64,000 bases of DNA from UBA7985 sp002690455 (GTDB lineage Bacteria > Pseudomonadota > Alphaproteobacteria > UBA7985). Where the stretch lies: contig CBFIIW010000012.1 of assembly GCA_965662775.1 (NCBI GenBank), forward strand, positions 1-64,000, in the 5' to 3' direction. The notes below the pieces were generated by a model. The model did no database searches. It had not been told where the DNA came from and saw nothing but the letters and a program-made list of their open reading frames with translations. The position numbers were made by a program, and so were the translations under genes. Positions 8,195-16,259 of the stretch are shown here, one piece after another. Within the stretch, counting starts at the first letter, position 1. Each line of letters starts with the position of its first letter.

Positions 8195-9148
8195 ATGCAT
8201 TCTTCAACCATCGCCTCTCTCGGCAAAACCTCTGCTAGCCTGACTCGCCGGACTGTCGGCGCACTGGCCCTGAGTGTTGTTTGTCTCTTACCAGTCCTTG
8301 GGGCGCAGGCGCAGGCGCAGTCTAAATCCATGGCCAACCTCAACTTCCAGCCTGACATACCCTATACGCAAGCTGCAACGGAAAATGGCCCGATGACGCT
8401 GGCGCTGGACTTCTTCGCGCCCAAGGGCGCCTGCACCGCGCCTAGACCGACCATGGTGATGGTCCACGGTGGCGGGTTCAAATCTGGTGACCGCAAGTCG
8501 CGCCGGTGGAAAGAGTTTGCAGTCAGCTTTGCTGAGCAGGGCTGGAACAGTGCTTCGCTCAGCTACCGTCTGGTGAAGCACGACCCTGTGATTCACCCTG
8601 TACTGATGAAATCCATTCCCGATGAGCTGACTGGTGAAGATCGGGATCAGGCCATCGCTGGTGCTGGTGCGATCGAAACCACGCTGCATGCGCTGAGGTT
8701 CATGAAAATACGCGCTGGGCGGTCCTGCATCGATCCCGACAATATCTTCCTGATCGGCTCTTCAGCCGGTGGCGTGACGGTGCTCAATACGACCTTTATG
8801 GTCGACGAACTCGGGCAGGGGACGCCGCCGGTTGCGGGTGTAATCAACTATTGGGGTTCGCTGTCCGATGTCAGCACAATGGGCCAAAACGATACGCCTG
8901 TTTTCATTGTCCACGGCACCAAAGACCGAACCGTGCTGTATTCAAAGAGCGAAGACCTGTTCGCCCGGGGGCAGGCGACCAACACCTCGGTGCAGCTGCA
9001 CGCCTTCGAAGACCGGGGCCACTCGTGGAAATCCATTAATGCCTATCAGGACACCATTAACGGGCAACCGGTCGTGGATGTAATGATCGATTGGATCGAC
9101 GAGGTGATTGCTGGCCGTCGGCCTGCCACGCTGAAGACAATGAACTAA
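8195..9148 (+). CDS. Exported alpha/beta hydrolase (esterase-like)
   Basis: A 317-residue secreted protein. An N-terminal signal peptide (hydrophobic VGALALSVVCLLPVLG ending at AQAQA) precedes an alpha/beta-hydrolase domain. The oxyanion motif VHGGGF, nucleophile elbow GSSAGG, acid HGTKDR and catalytic His in DRGHSW are all in order, so it is probably an active carboxylesterase/lipase of the HGGG type acting in the periplasm. I prefer the ATG starting MHSSTIAS, with GGAG 10 bases upstream, over an in-frame TTG 39 bases earlier. It stands alone between tRNA-Thr and the amidase. Substrate unknown. Confidence 0.8.
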   Translation: MHSSTIASLGKTSASLTRRTVGALALSVVCLLPVLGAQAQAQSKSMANLNFQPDIPYTQAATENGPMTLALDFFAPKGACTAPRPTMVMVHGGGFKSGDRKSRRWKEFAVSFAEQGWNSASLSYRLVKHDPVIHPVLMKSIPDELTGEDRDQAIAGAGAIETTLHALRFMKIRAGRSCIDPDNIFLIGSSAGGVTVLNTTFMVDELGQGTPPVAGVINYWGSLSDVSTMGQNDTPVFIVHGTKDRTVLYSKSEDLFARGQATNTSVQLHAFEDRGHSWKSINAYQDTINGQPVVDVMIDWIDEVIAGRRPATLKTMN

Positions 9149-9288
9149 CCAAAATGAGGGGGCGTCTTTCTTCGGCAGGAGTGCTTGTCCGTGCGCTACT
9201 GTGTATGCAACATTGGCCGATAGCCTCGGTTCAGGGTCGCATGGCTTTGAGCGCCGGTTTAGTGCTCTAACGACCTATCGGGAACGCC

Positions 9289-10713
9289 ATGGACCTGAAC
9301 CGTTCTGCCGTTGACATTCTCGCCGATCTTCACAATCGCAGCCTCAGCGCTGAAGCGATGCTGAACGCGACCTACGAGAGGATCGACGCTCTAAACCCCG
9401 CCGTTAACGCCATCGTCGGTCTCGCAGACCGTGATGCCATGTTGACCCAAGCGCGAGCAATGGACGCTGGTCCCATCCGTGGTCCACTCCACGGCCTGCC
9501 GCTGGCACCGAAGGATTTGGTCAACGTGGCGGGGCTGCGGTCGACCCATGGCTCTCCTATCTATGCTGAATACGTTCCTGATACCGATGAGGTGCTGGCT
9601 GCTCGACTTCGTTCGGCGGGTGCGATCCTGATCGGAAAGACCAACGTCCCCGAATTCGGGCTGGGTTCACACACCTTCAACCCCGTCTATGGGCGAACCA
9701 CCAACCCCTATGATCCTGTGCGGACCTGTGGTGGCTCTTCTGGCGGAGCGGGGGTCGCACTCGCGCTGGGCTTGCTCCCGCTGGCAGATGGCTCAGACAT
9801 GATGGGTTCGCTGCGGAATCCGGCGGCCTGGAACAACGTTTATGGCTTCCGGCCGACCTGGGGCCGTGTGCCGCCTGAGCCGGAAGAAGATGGTGCATTG
9901 CACCAGATGTCCACGCGCGGGCCGATGGCGCGAACGCCGCAGGATCTGGCGCTGCTGCTTGACGTGCTGTCTGCGCGAGATCCTATGCGGCCGGAGGTAG
10001 CCGCTCCGCCACCGCTGCTGGCGGGGTTACAAGCCTTTGCAGACGCAGGGTCAGACCTCAGTGGCATGCGCATTGGCTGGCTGGGTGATTGGGGTGGGGC
10101 CTTCCCTTGCGAGCCTGGTATCCTCGCGATAAGCGCCGACGCGCTGGCAGTCCTGCGGGGGTTGGGGGCAGAAGTCGATAATCTTTCCCCGCCCCACGAT
10201 TTTGACGATCTCTGGCGCAGTTGGACTGCGCTGCGCTCCTGGCAGGTTGGGGCGGGTTTACTGGCGCTACGCGATCATGCGGACCGGATGAAAGACAGCG
10301 CGCTGTGGGAGATGGAACGCGCTGCGAAGATGAGTGCAATCGACATTCATCGGGCCAGCGCTGCTAGAGCGCGCTGGGCGCGGTCCGCGAATAGCCTGTT
10401 TGAGCGGTACGATGCGCTGGTGCTGCCAACGACGCAGGTTTGGCCTTTCCCCATCGACCTGGCCTGGCCCACGGAGATCAGTGGGGTAAAAATGGACACC
10501 TATCACCGCTGGATGGCGGCGATGGTGCCTGTGAGCCTGCTTGGCCTGCCGGCGCTAAGCGTGCCAGCCGGCTTTGGCGAGGCGGGGCTGCCTGCTGGTG
10601 TGCAGATTTTCGGCCCACGGGGCAGTGATACCCGGTTGCTGGCTATCGCCGAGGCCTATCATGGTCCCACGCAGTGGCCGCAGCGGCGACCCCCGGCTCT
10701 GGCACTGGACTAA
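9289..10713 (+). CDS. Amidase signature family enzyme
   Basis: A 474-residue amidase with the complete Ser-cisSer-Lys triad region: Lys in LAPKDLVNVAG, CGGSSGGAGVAL, and DGSDMMGSLRNPAAW with the nucleophilic Ser. These enzymes hydrolyse amides to acid plus ammonia. No signal peptide, so it is cytoplasmic. It is not GatA, because gatB and gatC are absent and the C-terminus differs. It converges on the agmatinase-like gene; both release nitrogen, so joint use in amide/guanidine catabolism is possible but only inferred. Confidence 0.88.
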   Translation: MDLNRSAVDILADLHNRSLSAEAMLNATYERIDALNPAVNAIVGLADRDAMLTQARAMDAGPIRGPLHGLPLAPKDLVNVAGLRSTHGSPIYAEYVPDTDEVLAARLRSAGAILIGKTNVPEFGLGSHTFNPVYGRTTNPYDPVRTCGGSSGGAGVALALGLLPLADGSDMMGSLRNPAAWNNVYGFRPTWGRVPPEPEEDGALHQMSTRGPMARTPQDLALLLDVLSARDPMRPEVAAPPPLLAGLQAFADAGSDLSGMRIGWLGDWGGAFPCEPGILAISADALAVLRGLGAEVDNLSPPHDFDDLWRSWTALRSWQVGAGLLALRDHADRMKDSALWEMERAAKMSAIDIHRASAARARWARSANSLFERYDALVLPTTQVWPFPIDLAWPTEISGVKMDTYHRWMAAMVPVSLLGLPALSVPAGFGEAGLPAGVQIFGPRGSDTRLLAIAEAYHGPTQWPQRRPPALALD

Positions 10714-10767
10714 AACACTTCTGACTATGATGCCATCAGGCCATCAGGCCATATGGGTGATGAGATT

Positions 10768-10785
10768 GAGCCTGTGTTTGGGCTC
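10768..10785. terminator. Weak hairpin between convergent genes
   Basis: GAGCC and GGCTC can pair around a 7-8 base loop in the 85-base gap between two converging genes. It is preceded by an 8-base unit (GCCATCAG) repeated in tandem about 2.5 times. No T-run follows on either strand, so a termination role is uncertain. Confidence 0.25.
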
Positions 10786-10798
10786 TGAAGGGGGCGCT

Positions 10799-11782
10799 TC
10801 AGGCCTTTGCAGCAACGTTCTCTGCCATCATTGAAATCATCTCGAACATGATGGCTCCGGCAGTCAGCGCCGTGATCTGGTTCGGGCTGTCTTTGGTTGG
10901 CATCATGCACACGATATCGCCGCCAACGATGTTCAGCCCCCGAACGGCGTGGAGCAGGCCGACGGCCTCGTCGATATCAAAGCCCTTTTCTCCGGCTTCG
11001 AGGTTCGAGACCGCGGGGGCGATCGTGGGGTCAAGGCAGTCGAGGTCGAAGGTTATGTAAACGGGCTGACCGTCCAGCACCTCGCGGATCTGTGCGACCA
11101 CATCCTCAATGCCGCGTTTGCGGAACTCTTTCATAGTCACGACGTTGTAGCCATAGTCGTAAGAGGGCTGGAGCCAGTCGAGCGTGCGCGCGTGTCCGCG
11201 CAAGCCGATCTGCATAGAGTGGGTTGGATCCACCTGACCCTGATCAGCAAGATAGGCGCCCCAGTGCGCTGCGGACTTCTTTGCGCCCAGAAAGTGGTCG
11301 ACCTTGGTAAAGACATCCGTGTGGGCGTCGAGATGCAGGAAACAGACCGGCTTGCCGCCAGTAAGCCTGCCGTTGCCCAGCGCTTGAACGATGCCACCCG
11401 TGATGGAGTGATCGCCCCCGATGGAAACCGGTCGGGCGCTGGCTTGGTCGATATTGGTAAAGAAGCGGGTGATATCTTCGATACAGGCTTCGTTGTCATT
11501 GGCGCGTGGGAAGGGGACATCGCCCACGTCCACGATTTTGGCCGCCGTCCATGGATTGAGGCCAAAGCCGCCGTGGACGCGACGGCCGACCGCTGAGACA
11601 TTGCGCAAGGCGCGCGGTCCCAGGTGCTGGTCACGTTCAGTCGTGCCGTTGCCGGTCGAGTGCGGGACGCCGACCAAAGCAATGTCCTGGCCTTCGGGGC
11701 CTTCGTTCGGGCAGCGGAAGAGCGTTGGTATCCCCCACCAATAAAGGTTTTCCATCATCGAGGCATAGTGTTCATCAGACAT
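10799..11782 (-). CDS. Agmatinase/arginase family ureohydrolase
   Basis: A 327-residue Mn-dependent ureohydrolase. All metal-ligand motifs are intact: GGDHSI, DAHTDV and FDLDCLDP. Members split urea from agmatine, guanidinobutyrate, guanidinopropionate or related compounds; the residues that set specificity cannot be read with confidence, so I leave the gene unnamed. The family length fits. It follows a class V aminotransferase gene and an RpiR regulator on the same strand, which suggests a catabolic rather than polyamine-synthetic role. Confidence 0.88.
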   Translation of the reverse strand: MSDEHYASMMENLYWWGIPTLFRCPNEGPEGQDIALVGVPHSTGNGTTERDQHLGPRALRNVSAVGRRVHGGFGLNPWTAAKIVDVGDVPFPRANDNEACIEDITRFFTNIDQASARPVSIGGDHSITGGIVQALGNGRLTGGKPVCFLHLDAHTDVFTKVDHFLGAKKSAAHWGAYLADQGQVDPTHSMQIGLRGHARTLDWLQPSYDYGYNVVTMKEFRKRGIEDVVAQIREVLDGQPVYITFDLDCLDPTIAPAVSNLEAGEKGFDIDEAVGLLHAVRGLNIVGGDIVCMMPTKDSPNQITALTAGAIMFEMISMMAENVAAKA

Positions 11783-11946
11783 GGTTCAGCGGTCTCCTAT
11801 CCTGGGGTCAGTATTGAGTGCTTGAGATATAGAATTCGGGAGTTTTGTTTGGTCAGCAGGGTCTCAAATCGGTTTTCGTATCTGCAGGTCGGCTTCCCTC
11901 GTTGGGTTGAATTCTGGGTTCGAGGTGCCCCGGGGGCTCTGTGTTT

Positions 11947-13197
11947 TCAGATTTCGGCTTCGAGTGCGTCGATCAAGTGATCGATGTCTTCGCGCCGAGT
12001 ATAGTGAACGAAACTCAGGCGTAAAACGCCGTGACTGGGGTCGATGCCCAAGCCTTCGAGGCAGCGCACGCCATAGAAGTCTCCGCCTCCGGCCATAATC
12101 CCGCGCGGGGCGAGGGCGGCCGCAAGGTCGTCGCCTGTCCTGTGAGAATGCACGGCTACCGTTGGCGCCTTGTCTTCTGCGGTGCGCGGGCCGATCAGTC
12201 GGATCGAGTTGCGATTAGCCAAAAAATCCAGCAGTGGTTGAAGTAGGGCACTCTCATAGTCGCGCGATAGGTCGTGAACGGCCTCGGCCTTCGCAGTCAA
12301 CGAGATGGTGCCACCTGAGTCGGGGAAATGATGATCGTAAAGGGTTTCCAGGTAGTCGACCATGCCTGCGCAAGCGGCGATCTGCGCATGATCCGGCCCG
12401 GCCGGAGTGAATTTCTTGGTTCGGTAACCGGCGTTGAAATAGTGCGCCTGCGAGGGCAGGGCGTCGGCAAGCGCACGGCGCACGACCATGATCCCCTGAT
12501 GCGGTCCAAAGGTCTTGTAGGATGAAAATAGGTAGATATCAGCGCCCAGCTTACCGACATTGGGTAGCCCATGGGGGGCGTAGCTGACTCCGTCCACGCA
12601 GGTTACCGCTCCGGCAGACCGCGCCAGTTCACACAGGGCAGGGACATCGTTGGGGGCACCGACAACGTTGGAGCAATGCGGAAAGCACACCAGTTTTACC
12701 CGTTGGTCAAGCAAAGCGCGAAGCCCTTTGGGGTCCAGTAAGCCGCTTTCGCGATCAAGCAGCCATTCCCGGACTTCAACGCCTGCGGCCTCCAGTCGGC
12801 GCCAAGGGCCGGAGTTGGCCTCGTGGTCCTGATTGGTGACGATCACGGCATCGCCAGGCTTCAAGTATCCGGCAAAGGCCTGGGCAAGGACGTAGGTGTT
12901 TTGAGTGGTTGAGGGGCCAAAGGACAATTCGTCGCTTTCAACCCCCAGCGCAGCGGCAAGACGATCGCGTGCCTCGTCCATCTCCTCCCCACCGAGCCGC
13001 GAGGCGTCATAGGGGCCGTAGGGCTGCACTTTGCGCTGGGTATAGAACCGGTTCAGACGTTCGATAACCGGTCGGCAGGTATAAGATCCGCCAGCGTTTT
13101 CAAAGAAGGCCTGCCCGTCAAGAACGGGCTCCTGCAAGGCGGGGAATTGCTGGCGGACAAAGTCGACGTCCAGCGTTACGGACTGTTGGGACGGCAT
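11947..13197 (-). CDS. Class V aminotransferase (cysteine desulfurase-like)
   Basis: A 416-residue PLP enzyme. The N-terminal FFENAGGSYTCRPV matches the ENAGG/LNSAG start of the NifS-like fold. The Asp (CVDGVSYAPHG) and the Schiff-base lysine (FSSYKTFGPHQG) are both visible, and the C-terminal LRLSFVHYTRREDIDHL is characteristic. I start at the ATG giving MPSQQSVTLD; the 135-base upstream extension is repeat-derived sequence. It is not IscS/SufS: no isc or suf genes are nearby. It could be a desulfurase-like lyase or aminotransferase; substrate unknown. Confidence 0.82.
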   Translation of the reverse strand: MPSQQSVTLDVDFVRQQFPALQEPVLDGQAFFENAGGSYTCRPVIERLNRFYTQRKVQPYGPYDASRLGGEEMDEARDRLAAALGVESDELSFGPSTTQNTYVLAQAFAGYLKPGDAVIVTNQDHEANSGPWRRLEAAGVEVREWLLDRESGLLDPKGLRALLDQRVKLVCFPHCSNVVGAPNDVPALCELARSAGAVTCVDGVSYAPHGLPNVGKLGADIYLFSSYKTFGPHQGIMVVRRALADALPSQAHYFNAGYRTKKFTPAGPDHAQIAACAGMVDYLETLYDHHFPDSGGTISLTAKAEAVHDLSRDYESALLQPLLDFLANRNSIRLIGPRTAEDKAPTVAVHSHRTGDDLAAALAPRGIMAGGGDFYGVRCLEGLGIDPSHGVLRLSFVHYTRREDIDHLIDALEAEI

Positions 13198-13282
13198 GGG
13201 GAGGTCTACTCCATCAAACAGGGACTGACGATGAGGCACCTTAGAGCAAGATTGCCGTCGCGCCAGAGGGTGTTTGCGCCGA

Positions 13283-13375
13283 CCTTGTCTCGACCGCTTC
13301 GCGGTCTTCGCCAAGGCGTCGCGCACGACCAAGGTGCGCGGGGAAGATTTGTAAGCCGCGAAGCGGCGTCAAATC
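13283..13375. repeat. Dispersed repeat: hairpin A followed by hairpin B
   Basis: Module A (13283-13316) has an outer stem CCTTG/CAAGG and inner stem GACCGC/GCGGTC with a TTC loop. Module B (13346-13375) has outer GATTTG/CAAATC and inner GCCGC/GCGGC with a GAA loop. B read on the other strand has the same core as A, CCGCTTCGCGG, so A and B are an inverted pair, 62 bases core to core. Between them CGCGCAC and GTGCGCG form a third stem. The same modules recur at 22.2-22.5 kb. Confidence 0.85.
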
Positions 13376-13519
13376 GAGCCCGCAACCTTTGGGTAACTTG
13401 CCGCGCAACGGCAGCTCGGCGTCCCGTCCATTCCCACATCAGGCTCCGAATCAGGGCAGAGCAGACCGCATCCATCTGCGTCTATCGGTCTTGTGGTCAG
13501 GGTTGCGTGCTCGGCCCTT

Positions 13520-13535
13520 GGCCGCTTCGCGGCCT
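13520..13535. repeat. Third copy of the repeat core hairpin
   Basis: GGCCGC-TTC-GCGGCC around the core CCGCTTCGCGG shared with modules A and B. Flanks differ (CTTGG before, CTTCGGGCC after), so it is a diverged or partial member. Confidence 0.6.
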
Positions 13536-13600
13536 TCGGGCCTCCCCCGCGCAATTCAGGTGCTTCTCTTCAAATCCAGACACCTGTGACTGCAACGACG

Positions 13601-14434
13601 TCAGGTCTGCTGTTCGGCCTGATGCAAGCCCAGTGAAACCACAAGCGCCTGACTCAAGCACATGGCGCCAGAAATGAGCCGGAAGCCATGGGTCTCTTGC
13701 GCATCGGTCTCAAAGCACAGGTCGGACTTAGCGGCGAGAGGCGACAAGGGGCCGTCGGTAATCGCGATAATCGGTCGGCCTGCGGCAGCAACTGCGGTTA
13801 TGGCATCGGTGACCTCAGGGGCATAGGGCGGGAAGGATATAGCAATCATCAGATCGTTCGCAGCGATCATCTGCGTCTGTTGAACTGCCATGCCTCCGCT
13901 CCCATCGATCAGGTGTGCGCGCACACCGAAGCCCGAGAGATTATAAGCCAGATAGGAGGCTACCGGAAACGACCGGCGCATGCCCATGACGTGCACGCGC
14001 TCGGCGGCAGAAAGCATCCCCACAGCTCGCCGCATATCATCGGCTGTGACTTCAGATTCCAGGATCGTCAACGATTCTCGCGAACTAGAAATGAAATCTG
14101 ACAGCACGCCCACGGGCTCTTTCGGTGCCTTGTCGACAGCCTCACTGATCCGCTCCCGATAGGTTGGGGTCCGAGCGACCAGCCGGGCGCGCAGAACCCG
14201 TTGCATGTCTGTAAATCCGGTAAAGCCCAGCGCCTGAGCGAAGCGCACCATAGTCGGTGGGCGCACGCCCGCAGCATGGGACAGTTCTGCGACGGTTTCC
14301 AGCGCTGCTCGGTTGGGTTGCTGCACAATGAACTCAGCCACAAGCCGCAGCTGTGGCGAAAGGCTGTCGAACCGATCAGACAAGATCCGGCGAAAATCGT
14401 CGTAAGTCGCTGGCGCGTCTTGGGTCAGAGTCAT
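13601..14434 (-). CDS. MurR/RpiR family transcriptional regulator
   Basis: A 277-residue regulator with an N-terminal RpiR-type HTH (about residues 10-85; ELSHAAGVRPPTMVRFAQAL is the HTH) and a C-terminal SIS sugar-phosphate-binding domain (about 125-265; VHVMGMRRSFPVASYLAY and DLMIAISFPPYAPEV). The start at MTLTQDAPAT has GGAAG 8 bases upstream. RpiR proteins usually sense a phosphorylated sugar or related ligand; some control amino acid or ureide catabolism. It lies upstream of the aminotransferase and agmatinase-like genes, which are plausible targets. Confidence 0.9.
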   Translation of the reverse strand: MTLTQDAPATYDDFRRILSDRFDSLSPQLRLVAEFIVQQPNRAALETVAELSHAAGVRPPTMVRFAQALGFTGFTDMQRVLRARLVARTPTYRERISEAVDKAPKEPVGVLSDFISSSRESLTILESEVTADDMRRAVGMLSAAERVHVMGMRRSFPVASYLAYNLSGFGVRAHLIDGSGGMAVQQTQMIAANDLMIAISFPPYAPEVTDAITAVAAAGRPIIAITDGPLSPLAAKSDLCFETDAQETHGFRLISGAMCLSQALVVSLGLHQAEQQT

Positions 14435-14520
14435 CGGGGGGGCTTCCAAGCAGACAAATAATCCCGGCGCCTGCACATCCTCGGTTCGTAAAGCTCGCCA
14501 GAAAGGCTCGCACGGCCGGG

Positions 14521-15963
14521 TCAGAAGCCATCAAACACAACAAAAGCCGGGTTCGATCCATTGGTCAAGTTGGTCGCACCCTGCGCTAGACCGCCGTCGA
14601 GCACATCAATGGGGATGAAACCGCTATCGATGCTGCCAAATGCCTGGTGCTGGCCGGCCACCTGAAGCCGAATAGCGAGCTGGTTTATGGGTGGCAGATC
14701 CACCGTCAGGGGCAGCAACGCCACCTTCCCAAACAACTCGGTGCGAGAAGCGACTTCGCCAGGTTCCAGCGTGACGGGGGCAGCAATGCCCTGACGGTCC
14801 AGATTGTAGGCGACGTCGAGGGTGAGGCTGGCCCAGTTGAACCCCGTCCAGCGGTAAATTTCGAAGGGCGGGAACTGGCTGAGGATGTTTTCTGGCTGCA
14901 GGACGAGAGGTGTCGACCCGACATTGCGAAGGCTCAGTGTAATCGTCGGAGCATTGGCCCCATAAGCGTGGGTCAACGCGACACCGGCCGGGAATTGTAA
15001 GGTAAATTCCGCGTCTCTGGAACGATAGCGGGCCAGCCCAGGCTCCAGCGTGCCGGGCGTCGGGCGGACGCTTAAGGTCTGATTACCGCCAAAGACAGGC
15101 ACGAAAGCCTGTTCGTTGATGGCAGCGGGGCCTGAAAATTCAAAAGCCGTGGCCACCGCTGTCGTGCTCGTTCCAACACTCGCACGCGAACTCGTCGTCA
15201 CATTTGCCTGTGCTGACCCAAAATCTGTCTGCACAGCCGCGTTCATAACCGGTTCAGCCGCTGTTGACACAGCCTCCAGCAGCAAAGCGACGTCCTCCGG
15301 CGATAGCTCAGTAAAGGCGGTATCAGCGGCAGCGCCTGTATCAATGCCTGTGCCTGTTCCTGTTCCTGTCTTCACACCGATCAAAGCGACTAACTCTGAA
15401 TCCGTGCCCGAAAGCGTCTCGCCCTCTCCCGGCGTAAGGTCGTCCAGCCCGAGCAGCGCAGCCGCACTGATTTCCGCGAAACTGCCTGCACCGAGGCCAT
15501 TGCCAGATGCGCCAATCGAGTCCGCACCCAGCAGGCCCGAACTAGCCCCCGCCTGTCCCATCTCGCTGGGTGAAACATCTAGCGCCGCGTCAATCAAGGC
15601 AGAGTCGGCGAGCCCAACGCCGCCAGACGATACGGCCTGCTGTAGCAGACCCGTTGACCCGTTCTCACCTTGTGAAGGCAAAGAGGCACGGACATCCGCC
15701 GCGCGCACGCTCTGCGTCGCACTGAACTCCAGACCCGGGCGGCGGGACATAGTGTCGGTCGTAGACGAATTCGTCAGCTGGGAGACGGGCACGCTGGTTG
15801 CGCCCGCCGGCGCAAAACCGGCCATAGGATTGCCAAGGTCTTCGTCAGAAAAATTCGGGATGATCACGTCACTTAAAGGAGACAGCATCGCACAGCCTGA
15901 GAGCAGAAGACCCGTTGCGGCCCCTGTCAATGCCAGGCTGATCGTTCTGATTGCAGTGTCCAT
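14521..15963 (-). CDS. Large lipoprotein of unknown function
   Basis: A 480-residue protein with a lipoprotein signal peptide: LALTGAATGLLLSGC, with the lipobox Cys at residue 24. Residues 25-270 are Ser/Thr/Gly/Ala-rich and look disordered, with a GTGTGTGIDTG low-complexity run. From about residue 285 to the end the sequence is strand-rich (ITLSLRNVGSTPLVLQPENI, IYRWTGFNWASLTLDV), like an immunoglobulin-type or carbohydrate-binding beta-sandwich. I recognise no family. It lies downstream of acnA behind a strong hairpin, so it is probably a separate transcript. Confidence 0.7.
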   Translation of the reverse strand: MDTAIRTISLALTGAATGLLLSGCAMLSPLSDVIIPNFSDEDLGNPMAGFAPAGATSVPVSQLTNSSTTDTMSRRPGLEFSATQSVRAADVRASLPSQGENGSTGLLQQAVSSGGVGLADSALIDAALDVSPSEMGQAGASSGLLGADSIGASGNGLGAGSFAEISAAALLGLDDLTPGEGETLSGTDSELVALIGVKTGTGTGTGIDTGAAADTAFTELSPEDVALLLEAVSTAAEPVMNAAVQTDFGSAQANVTTSSRASVGTSTTAVATAFEFSGPAAINEQAFVPVFGGNQTLSVRPTPGTLEPGLARYRSRDAEFTLQFPAGVALTHAYGANAPTITLSLRNVGSTPLVLQPENILSQFPPFEIYRWTGFNWASLTLDVAYNLDRQGIAAPVTLEPGEVASRTELFGKVALLPLTVDLPPINQLAIRLQVAGQHQAFGSIDSGFIPIDVLDGGLAQGATNLTNGSNPAFVVFDGF

Positions 15964-16106
15964 GTCCGATCCCTCAAACGAGCCCTGAGCTTCGATACAT
16001 CATCGCCATCGAAGATGATACCGAGTGGCCGATATAAAAGCAGGTCGCTTGAACCAAAATTTAGGCAAATATGCGACGTCTGAGCAATGGGTCAGAGAAC
16101 ATACAG

Positions 16107-16134
16107 AAGCCCGATGCAGGTTAGCACCGGGCTT
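16107..16134 (-). terminator. Strong stem-loop downstream of acnA
   Basis: AAGCCCG and CGGGCTT form a 7-base stem that extends inward by a TGC/GCA pair set, with a 6-base loop. On the minus strand it is followed by CTTCTGTATG, which is only moderately T-rich. It lies about 125 bases past the acnA stop and probably ends that transcript. Confidence 0.45.
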
Positions 16135-16259
16135 GATGATCGCGCTGGGCGAAGGGCTGAGGTTAAAACGACGCGGCAAGCGGGTCTGCGCCTTTGAACT
16201 TTACTGCTCTGGTTTCGGTTTCGGTTTCGCCCTGTCGTGTTTCCTGTCCAAATCCTGTG

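Larger units (their letters stand above)
13198..13600. other. 403-base non-coding stretch with hairpin repeats
   Basis: Between the RpiR gene and the aminotransferase gene. It holds two members of a dispersed hairpin repeat plus a third related hairpin, listed separately. The peptides readable across these repeats recur near 22.3 kb only because the DNA repeats; I see no credible gene. Confidence 0.7.

Noticed and set aside
10732..10752. GCCATCAG tandem repeat between amidase and agmatinase-like genes
   Set aside because: Only about 2.5 units and no structure or second copy; likely slippage.
16211..16228. GGTTTC repeated three times downstream of acnA
   Set aside because: A short simple-sequence run with no partner copy; no function suggested.
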